Counted from the stretch's first letter, positions 53,661 to 63,996 are shown. The stretch: 64,000 bases of DNA from Paenibacillus peoriae (GCF_022531965.1 NZ_CP092831.1:3419001-3483000), one strand, 5' to 3'. Translations and numbers: made by a program. Notes: generated by a model from the letters alone, not told the origin.

Positions 53661-55883
53661 TTAATTTTTAATAGCTGGTAAAGGCATAACTACTACGGAA
53701 ACCGGCAAGTTACTTCCTGCAGCAGCAGTGAAATACATCTCTACACTTTCCTCGATATGCCCTGTGCGATACAGCACACTCATCTCATTTGGAGCCCATA
53801 CCGAGCCGTTTGTCGGGATACCCACAACCTGATTGTTTACCATCGCATAGCCGGAATATTCGCCTCCACGCGGGTTGAACGTAATCAGTGAATACGGCGC
53901 TACATGATCCAATTTAACTTTATATACAACACCAAAATTACCGGCATTGGAAGCAGAAGAGCCGTCCAGACCATCCGTACCAATCAGGTTCGGGTCTACC
54001 TTATTATCGCCAAGAACGATACGTTGAGCTGTTTTACCAACCTCTTCGGTATAATTGAGTGAGATATCCGAATTAGCGTACGTTCCACGGTTATGAATAC
54101 CGTCCTTAGGCAGTTTTGCCAAAGTAGGCAACACGGTCAACGGATCTGTATTTGCATCTAACACAATAACCGTGTATTGAATAGGTTGATCCGTATATAA
54201 ATCGGATAACAGAGAAATGACTTGTTTTTGCTTGATTTTTTGTGCGTTCAGATCCTGTAAAATAACGCGGCTTTCGCCAGGATTTAAAACTGTGCTAGAA
54301 CGCTTGCTTCCATCCTGCATGGATTGAAAATATCGTTGAATCGAGACTTTACCCGCAGCCGTTGCAAATTCAGATGGTCCGGCAAAACCGGAATTTTCGA
54401 CATTCATGTTGGCAGGAGTAATATTGTTGTTGGTTGCAATCACGTACATTTTCACATCTCGACCCGTTTCATTCACATGATGGACGAGTATGCGCGTGCT
54501 TCCTGATCCGGTTTCCTGATACACAATTCCGTCCTGAAATACACGTTCCGGGCTGTTAGCACGGATCAAAAGACGCGGTGAAGATGTACTTGTCAAAGGA
54601 ATGGTAGCCATGGTAGGCACCTGACTGCCGTCTACTGTATATTTATCACCATATGGTGTGAAGATTTTATTGAAATCATCTTCGTTGTACAGCAGTTCAT
54701 TCGTAATTTTAATCGTTTCACTTTTGGTACCTGTTGCGCCGTGCTTATCAGTCACGGTTAACGTAATCGTTACATCACCTGGTTGGAAGAAGGCAAGTTT
54801 CTTGTTCTCCCAATCACGCTTAGTAATAGCATTCTCATCATCCGTACTCAGGTCCGTAATGGTGATCTTTTCACCCATCTTGTACTCTTTTTTATCTGTA
54901 GTAAACAGAGCGACTGGCGGTTGGTTCGGCGGTCTTACTGTAATTGTAACTGAGTAAGGATCACTCCAGTTTCCAGCAGAGTCAAGAACAGAATAGGTAA
55001 CTACATATGTACCCGGCTCCTGAAATACGTCCTGCTTACCTTCCCAACGTTGGTTCACAATCGGTAGACCTGTAGGAGAAGATTCCTTCGTCAAATACGT
55101 AACTTGGGTTTCGCCCGCATAGATATCTTTTTGCTGAACCGTGAAGGAAGCTTTAGGCTTCTGATTCAAATCCATGATAACTTGTTTAGTCGTATTATTC
55201 ACAGTATAAGGAATATTTAAGGCCTGTGTAATCGAGGTCAACGGCACCATAAATACGTTCTTTTGCTGAAAAGCCGGTCCCTTCATTTGTCTGGCTTCAC
55301 CGTTAACCGTATAAACCTTGCTGTCTGTTTTGAAGCGCATGACATTTGTTCCTTGTGTGATTACGGTTTCTTTGGTGGCAGTGTCATAACTAAACTGCAA
55401 TCCGACACGGCTGACAAGTGAACGGATAGCTACATAGGAAACTCCGTCCTTAACAGTCATCGGCTGAGTTGCCGTATACACCTGTCCGTTTTGTTCCATT
55501 TTCGCGCTGTTTAAATACAAAATCAGTTGATTAGCACCCATGTTTGTTGGAGCTCCACCAGGATTGGTGATCGTTCCGTCTCCACCGTATACATCATTGG
55601 ATACGTTCGATCCGTTGGTTGTATCCGTAGGTAGGCCAGTCAATGGATCATTGGTTACGCCTGTGTTATCTGGTGTTACCGTGTTGTTTTGTGTGCCTGT
55701 TCCCTCTTGAGCTCCGATACTATTCTGAACGCTGGAATCAGCAACATTGGTCTGAGCCTGCTGTGCGCTAACCGAATCGGTGGATTGAACGGTTGTTGAT
55801 GCTGCTTCTGCTCCTACAGGGGCTACTGCGGCCACCTGAGCTACCGCCAAAGCGGTGAGCATGGTCCATTTCTTGAAATTCAT
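53661..55883 (-). CDS. Large secreted stalk-domain and PKD protein
   Basis: 740 residues. Sec signal peptide (1-27, cleaved near VGAEA), then a Gln/Thr/Asn-rich region (30-115) and a copper-amine-oxidase-N stalk domain (about 120-240, GVSYVAIRSLVSRVGLQFSY and VFMVPLTSITQALNI). A first Ig-like segment (245-315) and a PKD domain (315-400, with ITDLSTDDENAITKRDWENK) lead to an unassigned beta-rich C-terminal half (400-740). It is a surface or matrix protein typical of Paenibacillus; no catalytic motif is seen. Monocistronic, with its own terminator. Confidence 0.75.
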   Translation of the reverse strand: MNFKKWTMLTALAVAQVAAVAPVGAEAASTTVQSTDSVSAQQAQTNVADSSVQNSIGAQEGTGTQNNTVTPDNTGVTNDPLTGLPTDTTNGSNVSNDVYGGDGTITNPGGAPTNMGANQLILYLNSAKMEQNGQVYTATQPMTVKDGVSYVAIRSLVSRVGLQFSYDTATKETVITQGTNVMRFKTDSKVYTVNGEARQMKGPAFQQKNVFMVPLTSITQALNIPYTVNNTTKQVIMDLNQKPKASFTVQQKDIYAGETQVTYLTKESSPTGLPIVNQRWEGKQDVFQEPGTYVVTYSVLDSAGNWSDPYSVTITVRPPNQPPVALFTTDKKEYKMGEKITITDLSTDDENAITKRDWENKKLAFFQPGDVTITLTVTDKHGATGTKSETIKITNELLYNEDDFNKIFTPYGDKYTVDGSQVPTMATIPLTSTSSPRLLIRANSPERVFQDGIVYQETGSGSTRILVHHVNETGRDVKMYVIATNNNITPANMNVENSGFAGPSEFATAAGKVSIQRYFQSMQDGSKRSSTVLNPGESRVILQDLNAQKIKQKQVISLLSDLYTDQPIQYTVIVLDANTDPLTVLPTLAKLPKDGIHNRGTYANSDISLNYTEEVGKTAQRIVLGDNKVDPNLIGTDGLDGSSASNAGNFGVVYKVKLDHVAPYSLITFNPRGGEYSGYAMVNNQVVGIPTNGSVWAPNEMSVLYRTGHIEESVEMYFTAAAGSNLPVSVVVMPLPAIKN

Positions 55884-56028
55884 TGTCTGTCTCCTTCTAT
55901 CACCAAATTATTATCATTCCCGTAAAAAGTCATACTATTAGACGCGTCAGTTGTTAAAAAGTTTCTGGAAATTTTGCTTATCATGAAAAAAAGGGAACTT
56001 TCTCCTGTGACTGCAAAAAATTCAACAA

Positions 56029-56063
56029 CAAAAAACCGCCACCCATCTGACCTGATGTGGCGG
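56029..56063 (-). terminator. Terminator of pflA
   Basis: CCGCCAC (56036-56042) pairs with GTGGCGG (56057-56063), with a further CATC/GATG, followed by TTTTTTGTT on the minus strand. Confidence 0.8.
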
Positions 56064-56102
56064 CGGCTTCATTACTAAGAAATAGCTTTTGCACCATTTA
56101 CA

Positions 56103-56861
56103 TTATGATGGACGACAGACAGCATTCTTTCCTGCAGTCTCCAGACGACCCTCTTCAATGAGTCGGTAAGCACGTTGAACTTCTTCGTCTGTAGGAGATG
56201 GAACTCCCTCCAACGGATACTCCTTACCGAGCATTTCCCACTTGTAAACACCCATTTGATGGTAAGGTAAAATTTCGAATTTCTCGACTCCGTTCAACGT
56301 TCCGATAAACCGTCCCAAATTCAATAAATCTTGCTCGTCATCATGAATACCCGGTACAAATACGTGTCTAATCCACATTTTACGCCCTTGCTCAGACAAC
56401 CAGCGAGCTGTGCTTAGCATACGGTCGTTGGACTTGCCTGTAAGCTTAATATGCTTGTCGTTGTCAATATGCTTAATATCAAGCAACACCAAGTCTGTTA
56501 CGTCCAGCAGATCATGGATACGGCCCGCATCATTAAAGCCATTACTGTCCAGTGTCGTGTGCAAATTCCAGCGACGTTTCACTTCTTTGAACAGCTCTGC
56601 TACAAAATGAGCTTGCAATGTCGGTTCTCCACCGGATACGGTCAATCCGCCTCCCGAAGAACGGTAATAGGCTAAATACGGTTCAATTTCAGCCAATACT
56701 TCCTCTAGGGTCATTGGATTGCCTTCATTCAAGGCCCAAGTGTCCGGATTATGGCAATACTGACATTTCAACAAGCATCCTTGCATAAAGAGCACGAAGC
56801 GGATGCCGGGACCATCGACGGTCCCGAAGGTTTCCAATGAGTGTATGTGTCCTTTCAACAT
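56103..56861 (-). CDS. pflA: Pyruvate formate-lyase activating enzyme
   Basis: 252 residues, radical SAM. The cluster motif CLLKCQYC sits near residues 30-37, with SGGGLTVSGGEPTLQ as the SAM-binding GGE motif. It makes the glycyl radical on PflB under anaerobic conditions. 51 bases after pflB on the same strand, the usual pair. No own promoter is needed. Confidence 0.95.
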   Translation of the reverse strand: MLKGHIHSLETFGTVDGPGIRFVLFMQGCLLKCQYCHNPDTWALNEGNPMTLEEVLAEIEPYLAYYRSSGGGLTVSGGEPTLQAHFVAELFKEVKRRWNLHTTLDSNGFNDAGRIHDLLDVTDLVLLDIKHIDNDKHIKLTGKSNDRMLSTARWLSEQGRKMWIRHVFVPGIHDDEQDLLNLGRFIGTLNGVEKFEILPYHQMGVYKWEMLGKEYPLEGVPSPTDEEVQRAYRLIEEGRLETAGKNAVCRPS

Positions 56862-56912
56862 GTTGCATCATCCTTCCCGCATCCGCTATGCGTGCGTCAT
56901 TGTAATACTTAT

Positions 56913-59174
56913 TTACATTGTACCGTGGAAAGTACGGTTAATAACATCCAATTGTTGTTCACGAGTCAGCTTGATAAAGTTAACGGCATAACCGGAAACA
57001 CGGATCGTCAGCTGTGGATAGTTTTCTGGGTGTTCCATTGCATCCAACAGTTGTTCGCGAGCAAACACATTGACATTCAGATGATGTGCGTGGCTTCCAA
57101 AATAACCATCCATCATCGAAACGAGGTTTGTTTTGCGTGTTTCTTCTTCTTTACCCAGTGCTTTAGGCACGATAGAGAAGGTGTTCGAGATACCATCCAG
57201 ACTGTGTTCATAAGGCAATTTGGCTACGGAACTCAGAGATGCCAAAGCACCTTTTTTATCACGGCCGTGCATTGGGTTTGCCCCTGGTGCAAACGGTTCG
57301 CCTGCTTTACGTCCATCCGGTGTTGTACCTGTTTTCTTACCATACACCACGTTAGAAGTAATAGTCAGTACAGATTGAGTAGGAAGCGCATTACGATAAG
57401 CTTTATGCTTGCGAATCATGCTCATGAAGCTCTCTACCAGTTCCACAGCGATGTTATCTACACGGTCATCGTTGTTACCGTAGCAAGGGTATTCGCCTTC
57501 AATTTCAAAGTCCACAGCAATCCCTTTTTCGTTACGGATTGGTTTAACTTTTGCAAATTTAATGGCACTCAAGGAGTCGGTAGCAACTGACAGACCCGCA
57601 ATACCACAAGCCATGGTGCGGAGAATATCACGATCATGCAACGCCATTTCAATGCGTTCGTAGCTATATTTATCATGCATGTAGTGAATAACATTCAAAG
57701 TGTTCATATACAGTTTTGCCAACCATTCCATCATAGGTTTGAAGCGACTCAACACTTCTTCATAATCCAGAACTTCACCTGTAATGGCTGGGAATTCAGG
57801 CCCTACTTGGACGCCAGATTTTTCATCTTTACCACCGTTAATTGCATACAGCAGAGCTTTAGCCAAGTTAGCACGAGCACCAAAGAATTGCATTTGTTTA
57901 CCGATTTTCATTGCCGATACACAACAAGCAATACCATAGTCGTCTCCATAAATCGGACGCATCAGATCGTCATTCTCGTACTGAATGGAGCTAGTTTCAA
58001 TAGAAACTTTCGCACAATATTTTTTGAAGCCTTCAGGCAATTTTTCCGACCACAGTACAGTCAGGTTCGGTTCCGGTGCAGGTCCCAGATTGTAGAGGGT
58101 GTGCAGGAAACGGAAGCTGTTTTTAGTTACCCGAGTTTCTCCAGTTACGGACATACCACCAATGGACTCAGTAACCCAAGTTGGATCTCCACTGAACAGT
58201 TCATTATAGTCAGGTGTGCGCAAGAACTTAACAATACGCAATTTCATAACAAAATGATCGACCAGTTCTTGAGCTTGTTCTTCTGTCATTGTACCCTCTT
58301 CCATATCACGTTGAGAGTAAATATCAAGGAAGGAAGATACACGTCCTAAGGACATTGCTGCACCATTTTGTTCTTTGATTGCTGCAAGATATCCAAAATA
58401 TACCCATTGGAAAGCTTCTTTCGCATTGTTAGCAGGTTTTGAAATATCAAAACCGTGCTCAGCAGCCATTTGTTTCAGTTCATTCAAAGCACGAATTTGC
58501 TCGGAAATTTCCTCACGCAGACGAATTACGTCTTCTTCCATGGAATCAACTTCAAGGCTTTTCAGTTGCAGCTTTTTATCTTGGATCAAGAAGTCTGCAC
58601 CGTATAAAGCTACACGACGATAGTCACCGATAATACGACCACGGCCGTATGCATCTGGCAGACCAGTAATGATACCAGCTTTACGAGCTGCTCTCATTTC
58701 ATCTGTATAAGCGTCAAATACACCTTGGTTGTGAGTTTTACGAATATGAGTGAAGATATCAATGATACTTTCTGGCACTTCAAAACCATAGGCTTTGCAA
58801 GCGTCGATCATCATTCGAATTCCGCCAAACGGCTGTAAAGAACGTTTGAATGGAGCATCTGTTTGTACACCGACAATTTGCTCTTTATCCCGGTCTAGAT
58901 AACCCGGTTTATGTGAAATAATAGTGGATGGCGTATTCACGTCTACATCAAGCACGCCGCCGTTTGCCAACTCTTTTTTGGTAAGATCGGATACAATATC
59001 CCACAATGCAGTTGTGTTGGCCGTAGGACCAACCAAAAATTCTTCATTGCCAACATAAGGTAAGATATTGGTTTCAATAAAATCGTTGACGTTGACTTCT
59101 TTAGTCCATTTGCCTTTTTTAAAACCTCTCCAGCCAGATTGTTGCTCTTGTAATTCTCTCTCAATCACCGACAT
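56913..59174 (-). CDS. pflB: Pyruvate formate-lyase
   Basis: 753 residues, full length. The active-site cysteine pair is in [11 protein letters not shown], the glycyl radical Gly728 in [10 protein letters not shown]. It splits pyruvate with CoA into acetyl-CoA and formate, the main anaerobic route of pyruvate. The acetyl-CoA would feed AdhE encoded just upstream. The start lies five bases after TTGGAGGGAT. Three Fnr-type palindromes lie in the 330-base region before it, one of them placed as a class II activator site. Confidence 0.97.
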   Translation of the reverse strand: MSVIERELQEQQSGWRGFKKGKWTKEVNVNDFIETNILPYVGNEEFLVGPTANTTALWDIVSDLTKKELANGGVLDVDVNTPSTIISHKPGYLDRDKEQIVGVQTDAPFKRSLQPFGGIRMMIDACKAYGFEVPESIIDIFTHIRKTHNQGVFDAYTDEMRAARKAGIITGLPDAYGRGRIIGDYRRVALYGADFLIQDKKLQLKSLEVDSMEEDVIRLREEISEQIRALNELKQMAAEHGFDISKPANNAKEAFQWVYFGYLAAIKEQNGAAMSLGRVSSFLDIYSQRDMEEGTMTEEQAQELVDHFVMKLRIVKFLRTPDYNELFSGDPTWVTESIGGMSVTGETRVTKNSFRFLHTLYNLGPAPEPNLTVLWSEKLPEGFKKYCAKVSIETSSIQYENDDLMRPIYGDDYGIACCVSAMKIGKQMQFFGARANLAKALLYAINGGKDEKSGVQVGPEFPAITGEVLDYEEVLSRFKPMMEWLAKLYMNTLNVIHYMHDKYSYERIEMALHDRDILRTMACGIAGLSVATDSLSAIKFAKVKPIRNEKGIAVDFEIEGEYPCYGNNDDRVDNIAVELVESFMSMIRKHKAYRNALPTQSVLTITSNVVYGKKTGTTPDGRKAGEPFAPGANPMHGRDKKGALASLSSVAKLPYEHSLDGISNTFSIVPKALGKEEETRKTNLVSMMDGYFGSHAHHLNVNVFAREQLLDAMEHPENYPQLTIRVSGYAVNFIKLTREQQLDVINRTFHGTM

Positions 59175-59208
59175 GTAAATCCCTCCAAATTGTTTGGTCT
59201 TCCGGACT

Positions 59209-59224
59209 TGTGATTTTTTTCACG
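59209..59224. promoter_or_regulatory. Near-consensus Fnr/Crp box close to the pflB start
   Basis: TGTGA-N6-TCACG, one base off the palindrome. It is only about 35 bases before the ATG, inside the predicted 5' untranslated region, so it is either decorative or negative. Confidence 0.45.
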
Positions 59225-59297
59225 ATAAAGCTATTTCTTGAGCCCGGCCTGTTCACCGATGCCTTACGCTCAGTGTCGGGACCTTTCTTACACCCTT

Positions 59298-59361
59298 ATT
59301 GTAGAATAATGATAGAGTGTAGTATGTGACAAAAATCACAATATGAGTGATTTTTGTCACT
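59298..59361 (-). promoter_or_regulatory. pflB promoter with tandem Fnr boxes
   Basis: A perfect TGTGA-N6-TCACA box is at 59325-59340. A second, AGTGA-N6-TCACT, lies at 59346-59361, 21 bp upstream. The -10 TACAAT (59303-59298 on the minus strand) puts the start near 59291, so the perfect box is centred at -41.5 and the second at -62.5, the class II spacing for Crp/Fnr activators. Confidence 0.75.
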
Positions 59362-59502
59362 TTATTTTCCCTAGCTTCGCGCCTATATCCTTAGCCTTGC
59401 CTTTCACCTCCCTTCCCAAACCAACAGGCCCTCTATATAGAGAGCCTGCATCGGTATTGAACGAGAAAATGCTTTTTCACAAGCCTCTTCTTACCTATTA
59501 TA

Positions 59503-62115
59503 TTATTGGTCAAAACGTCCGTAGAAGGCATTGCGATAGACATCAGCCAACTCAGTAACCAGTGGCAACTTAGGATTCGCAGTTGTACATTGATCTTCAA
59601 ATGCGCGGTCAGCCAGATAATCTACACGTGATTCGAAATCTTTCGCATCGAAACCGATTTGTTGGAACGATTCCTCGATACCGAGTGTTTTGTTCATTTT
59701 ACGGATCGCTTCGATCAAGCTGTTAACCCCTTCTTCGGTGGTGCGTGCAGGCAGTCCCAGTATGCGCGCGATTTCTGCATAACGCTCATCCGCAACAAAG
59801 TGCGAATATTTAGGGAACGAAGCAAATTTTGTCGGTTTTTTCGCATTATAACGAATAACGTGCGGCATCAAAATGGCATTCGTGCGGCCATGCGCTGTAT
59901 GGTATTGTCCACCCCATTTATGTGCAAGACTGTGGTTAATGCCCAAGAATGCATTAGCAAACGCCATACCAGCAAGTGTGGAAGCATTATGCATTTTTTC
60001 ACGAGCCAGCTTATCACCGGTCAGAGCCGATTGTTCTAGGTATTGGAATACCAATTGAATGGCTTTAATTGCCAGACCATCTGTGTAGTCATTAGCCATT
60101 ACGGACACGTAAGCCTCGATAGCATGTGTCAGAACGTCCATACCTGTGTCCGCTACAGCTGTTTTAGGCAGCGAATATACAAACACTGGGTCAATAATTG
60201 CCACATCAGGAGTCAACTCATAGTCAGCCAGTGGGTACTTCGTGTCGCCCAGGTTTTTGTCCGTAATTACTGCGAACGATGTAACTTCGGAACCTGTACC
60301 CGATGTTGTAGGGATAGCTACAAATTGTGCTTTTTGGCCCAGACGTGGGTACTTGTAAATCCGTTTACGGATATCCATGAATTTTTGTTTTAAGTTATTG
60401 AAATCAGTATCTGGATATTCATAGAACATCCACATGCCTTTAGCGGCATCCATTGGCGAACCGCCGCCCAGTGCGATGATGCAATCCGGTTGGAAACGTC
60501 TCATCATTTCAGTACCACGTTCTACCGTAACTGTCGATGGATCTGGCTCTACTTCAGAGAACACTTCGATAGCTACTGGTGTTTGGCGCTGATGCAGATA
60601 ATGAATAACACGATCTACATATCCCAGTTGTACCATCATAGGGTCTGTGATAATAGCTACACGTGTGATATCAGGCATTTTAGCAAGATACTGTGTCGAA
60701 TTTTTTTCAAAATAGATTTTGGAAGGTACTTTGAACCATTGCATATTCACCGTCCGTTTCGCCACCCTTTTCACATTAATCAGATTGACTGCCGATACGT
60801 TCGACGAAGTCGAGTTACGACCGTACGAACCGCAACCAAGTGTCAACGAAGGAAGATTGGTGTTGTAAATGTCGCCAATCGCACCATGTGTGGAAGGTGC
60901 ATTTACAATGATACGTCCTGTTTGCAAACGGTTTGCAAACCGAGCGATAACATCCTCATCGTTCGAATGAATAGCGGACGAGTGACCCATGCCCCCGAAT
61001 TCCACGACTTCAGCAGCGCGTTGAATACCTTGTTCCGCATTTTTTACTTTATAGCAAGCTAATACAGGACTCAATTTTTCCGCAGACAATGGGAATTTTG
61101 TTCCTACCCCTTCAATCTCAGCGACCAAAATTTTAGTTCCTGCTGGTACTGTAATACCACTCATTTCAGCAATTTTCACAGCAGACTGCCCGACAATAGC
61201 TGGGTTCACTGCACATTTCTCGACATTCATAGCTCCTTGAGTGAGCTTAGCTGCTTCTTCTTTATTTACAAAATAGCAACCGTTAGCGATCATCAATTTT
61301 TTCACTTGTTCGAAGATTGGCTCTTCGATAATAACCGCTTGCTCCGAAGCACAAATCATACCGTTATCAAAAGATTTCGAGAGGATAAGATCGTTCACGG
61401 CCTGTTTGATATCTGCTGTTTTTTCAATAAAGCAAGGCACGTTACCAGGACCTACACCAAGTGCTGGTTTACCGCAGCTATAAGCTGCCTTAACCATGCC
61501 TGATCCACCAGTTGCCAAAATTAGCGCCACATCAGGGTGGTTCATCAATACATTGGTCTTATCCATCGAAGGTGCTTCAATCCATTGAATACAATCGGCC
61601 GGAGCACCATGTTTAACAGCTGCTTCGAGCAAGACGCGGGCTGCTTCCGCACTACACGATTGAGCAGATGGATGGAAACCGAAAATGATTGGGTTACGTG
61701 TTTTAATGGCAATCAGCGCTTTGAACATCGTAGTCGAAGTCGGGTTTGTCACTGGAGTGATCCCCATGATAATACCGACTGGCTCTGCTATCTTTTGAAA
61801 ACTGTCAAAATCATTGTCTTCAATGACACCGACGGTTTTTTCATTTTTGATGCTATGATAGATATATTCTGTTGCAAACATGTTTTTGGTGATTTTGTCC
61901 TCGTACACACCGCGTCCTGTTTCTTCAACAGCCAACTTCGCCAGGTACATGTGTTTATCCATCCCTGCGAGTGCCATAGCTTGTACGATTTCGTCAATCT
62001 GTTCCTGATTCATACTCATGAAAGCTTGCTGTGCCCGGTTCCCCCGGTCAATCAGCGTTTGAATATACTGCTCTGCGCTTTGCTCTTTTTGAATAACCTC
62101 GTTTTTAACAGCCAT
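59503..62115 (-). CDS. adhE: Bifunctional acetaldehyde-CoA / alcohol dehydrogenase
   Basis: 870 residues from ATG 62115, nine bases after AGGAGG; an ATG at 62124 abuts that site. The N-terminal aldehyde dehydrogenase domain (about 1-450) has the catalytic Cys in NGMICASEQAV. The C-terminal iron-type alcohol dehydrogenase domain (about 460-870) has GGGSPMDAAKGMW, the metal-binding His motifs ALTHAIEAYVS and HSLAHKWGGQYHTAHGR. It reduces acetyl-CoA to ethanol and reoxidises NADH. With pflB/pflA it forms a complete ethanol-formate branch. No convincing terminator follows. Confidence 0.96.
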   Translation of the reverse strand: MAVKNEVIQKEQSAEQYIQTLIDRGNRAQQAFMSMNQEQIDEIVQAMALAGMDKHMYLAKLAVEETGRGVYEDKITKNMFATEYIYHSIKNEKTVGVIEDNDFDSFQKIAEPVGIIMGITPVTNPTSTTMFKALIAIKTRNPIIFGFHPSAQSCSAEAARVLLEAAVKHGAPADCIQWIEAPSMDKTNVLMNHPDVALILATGGSGMVKAAYSCGKPALGVGPGNVPCFIEKTADIKQAVNDLILSKSFDNGMICASEQAVIIEEPIFEQVKKLMIANGCYFVNKEEAAKLTQGAMNVEKCAVNPAIVGQSAVKIAEMSGITVPAGTKILVAEIEGVGTKFPLSAEKLSPVLACYKVKNAEQGIQRAAEVVEFGGMGHSSAIHSNDEDVIARFANRLQTGRIIVNAPSTHGAIGDIYNTNLPSLTLGCGSYGRNSTSSNVSAVNLINVKRVAKRTVNMQWFKVPSKIYFEKNSTQYLAKMPDITRVAIITDPMMVQLGYVDRVIHYLHQRQTPVAIEVFSEVEPDPSTVTVERGTEMMRRFQPDCIIALGGGSPMDAAKGMWMFYEYPDTDFNNLKQKFMDIRKRIYKYPRLGQKAQFVAIPTTSGTGSEVTSFAVITDKNLGDTKYPLADYELTPDVAIIDPVFVYSLPKTAVADTGMDVLTHAIEAYVSVMANDYTDGLAIKAIQLVFQYLEQSALTGDKLAREKMHNASTLAGMAFANAFLGINHSLAHKWGGQYHTAHGRTNAILMPHVIRYNAKKPTKFASFPKYSHFVADERYAEIARILGLPARTTEEGVNSLIEAIRKMNKTLGIEESFQQIGFDAKDFESRVDYLADRAFEDQCTTANPKLPLVTELADVYRNAFYGRFDQ

Positions 62116-62164
62116 TTCCCTCATCCTCCTGTTATCTCGTGTACTATCTCTTGTTCACGCACTG

Positions 62165-62207
62165 ATCGTAACACAGCTTTTCAAGATATATTGTGATTTT
62201 TTTCACA
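62165..62207 (-). promoter_or_regulatory. adhE promoter with class II Fnr box
   Basis: A perfect TGTGA-N6-TCACA lies at 62192-62207. The -10 like TACGAT (62170-62165 on the minus strand) predicts a start near 62158, which puts the box centre at -41.5, the same geometry as at pflB. Confidence 0.65.
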
Positions 62208-62232
62208 ATCTATTTAAAATTTTATTTTATGA

Positions 62233-62248
62233 AGTGAATTAAATCACA
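62233..62248. promoter_or_regulatory. Second Fnr box in the adhE-fnr gap
   Basis: AGTGA-N6-TCACA at 62233-62248, 41 bp from the adhE-proximal box. It may serve adhE as a distal site and the divergent fnr gene as an autoregulatory site. Confidence 0.6.
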
Positions 62249-62373
62249 AAGTTTGGAATTCTGCCACTTTTACCCCCTCTTCTTGCCCCAAAAACTCATT
62301 GCACAAGTATATAATGAATTTGAATTGATCAAGTTGCAGATAAAAAACATAGGATACAAAGGGGAAATGGACG

Positions 62374-63090
62374 ATGAGAAACCCTACAAATGTAATGGAA
62401 GCCCGCGGCAACACCTGTTGCTTCTCGGAGGCCAGCTTCAACCGATTGCAAGTAATGATGAAAGATCGAGTTATGCCAGAAAGCTCGCATCTGTTCTGGG
62501 AAGGAGATACAGCGGATAAGCTGTTTTATATTAAGCGCGGACGCGTGAAAGTAACCAAAACAACGGATGAGGGCAAGGAACTTATTCTATATATGTATCA
62601 AAGCGGCGATCTTGTTGGTCAAGCCGATCCATTTTTCGGTACTAAGCATTCCTTTTCTGCTGAGGTTCTGGAAGACAGTGATATTGGCGTAATCGATCAT
62701 ACAGATTTGGAACTGCTTATTTGCCAGCATTGTGATTTTGCGATTGACTTTATGAAATGGATGGGTTCACATCACCGCATTACTCAGACTAAGTTCCGCG
62801 ATTTGATGATGTACGGCAAGCCAGGCGCTTTATGTTCAACGCTCATTCGTCTATGCAATACCTATGGTGAGCCTCACGGCGAACATATCCTGATTCATAA
62901 AAAAATTACTCATACTGACTTATCAAATATGATCGGTGCGACCCGGGAAAGCGTAAACCGGATGCTTAGTGATCTACGTAAGAAAAATGCAGTTGAATAT
63001 GATAATGGTATGATTGTTGTCAAAGATTTGGAAATGCTGCAAGGTGTATGTCATTGTGAACTATGCCCTCGTGAGATTTGCCGGATATAA
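62374..63090 (+). CDS. fnr: Oxygen-sensing regulator Fnr
   Basis: 238 residues, Crp/Fnr family. N-terminal cyclic-nucleotide-like beta roll (25-120), dimer helix (about 125-155) and winged HTH with recognition helix IGATRESVNRML. A C-terminal CHCELCPREIC gives Cys228, 231 and 236, the spacing of the [4Fe-4S]-binding cysteines of B. subtilis Fnr (227, 230, 235), and Asp143 matches its fourth ligand Asp141. The extra Cys226 is additional. The recognition helix suits TGTGA-N6-TCACA. RBS GGGGAAATGGACG precedes the ATG. Divergent from adhE. Confidence 0.93.
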   Translation: MRNPTNVMEARGNTCCFSEASFNRLQVMMKDRVMPESSHLFWEGDTADKLFYIKRGRVKVTKTTDEGKELILYMYQSGDLVGQADPFFGTKHSFSAEVLEDSDIGVIDHTDLELLICQHCDFAIDFMKWMGSHHRITQTKFRDLMMYGKPGALCSTLIRLCNTYGEPHGEHILIHKKITHTDLSNMIGATRESVNRMLSDLRKKNAVEYDNGMIVVKDLEMLQGVCHCELCPREICRI

Positions 63091-63112
63091 TAAATCGTTT
63101 TTTTATGTAAAA

Positions 63113-63160
63113 GGGAGTGTTATAAGCCACTATAGCTTATAACACTCCCTAATTTATTTC
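63113..63160 (+). terminator. Terminator of fnr
   Basis: GGGAGTGTTATAAGC (63113-63127) pairs perfectly over 15 bp with GCTTATAACACTCCC (63135-63149), followed by TAATTTATTT. Confidence 0.85.
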
Positions 63161-63228
63161 CACTCCCCTACTTATACAGGAGCAGTAGCGAAGCATTTTA
63201 ATGACAGTCCTTCTTCTGGCAACACTCT

Positions 63229-63996
63229 TTAAAACTGTAAACATAGATAACTTAAATTCCCCATCTCATAGCTTCTATGGATAACCTTGGCTTTGTTTGC
63301 AGGATTGCCACTCCCCATTGCAATAAACAACGGTACAAAGTGTTCTGCTCTGGGTACGGCCTGGCGAGCATACGGTGCTTCGCTTTCATAGTGATCCAAA
63401 GCCTCTATATCTCTACTTTGTACTTTTTCAATAATCCAATCATCAAAATCTATAGCCCAAGGTTCTGTTTTCGTTTCCCCCCATTTGACGATACGCAGAT
63501 TATGAACAGTCACGCCACTACCAATGACCAGAATATCCTGTTCTCCCAGTCCTCGCAGCACTTCACCAATAGCATATTGTGCTTTGGGCGAGAGATATGG
63601 ATTTACAGAGATCTGAACTACCGGAATGTCTGCCTCAGGATACATACGATGCAACAATGTCCAAGATCCATGATCCAAACCCCTCACCCGATCAGTTTCT
63701 ACGTCAATGCCCTTTTGTTCATATAATTTTTTCAGCTTATTGGCCAGTTCCACAGAACCATGTGCTGGATATTTCACTGTGTACAGTTCCGGTGGAAAAC
63801 CGCCAAAATCATAAATGGTATCGTACACGTCATCCATCGAACTGATCGTCAACGTTTGTGTTTCCCAATGAGCAGTAAAGATAACTATTGCTTTAGGACG
63901 AATACTTTTCCCCAGTTGCTCTAAAAATGAAGTATAGTCCGTCTGTTCAATAGCAAGCATCGGTGAGCCATGGGCCAAAAATAAAGATGGCATCAT
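63229..63996 (-). CDS. DODA-type extradiol ring-opening dioxygenase
   Basis: 255 residues, LigB/YgiD fold. Metal-ligand histidines are in FLAHGSPM (His9), FTAHWE, GLDHGSWTLL and VIGSGVTVHNL. The family cleaves aromatic diols such as DOPA; bacterial members are often of unknown physiological substrate. The ATG at 63996-63994 lies at the window edge, with a second ATG right after it, so the ribosome site cannot be judged. The protein is complete by comparison with the family's N-terminus MPSLFLAHGSPM. Confidence 0.88.
   Translation of the reverse strand: MMPSLFLAHGSPMLAIEQTDYTSFLEQLGKSIRPKAIVIFTAHWETQTLTISSMDDVYDTIYDFGGFPPELYTVKYPAHGSVELANKLKKLYEQKGIDVETDRVRGLDHGSWTLLHRMYPEADIPVVQISVNPYLSPKAQYAIGEVLRGLGEQDILVIGSGVTVHNLRIVKWGETKTEPWAIDFDDWIIEKVQSRDIEALDHYESEAPYARQAVPRAEHFVPLFIAMGSGNPANKAKVIHRSYEMGNLSYLCLQF

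Noticed and set aside
59430..59455. Terminator for adhE at the short palindrome near 59430
   Set aside because: The AGGC-CTCTATATAGAG-GCCT type hairpin has no T-run after it in the adhE direction.
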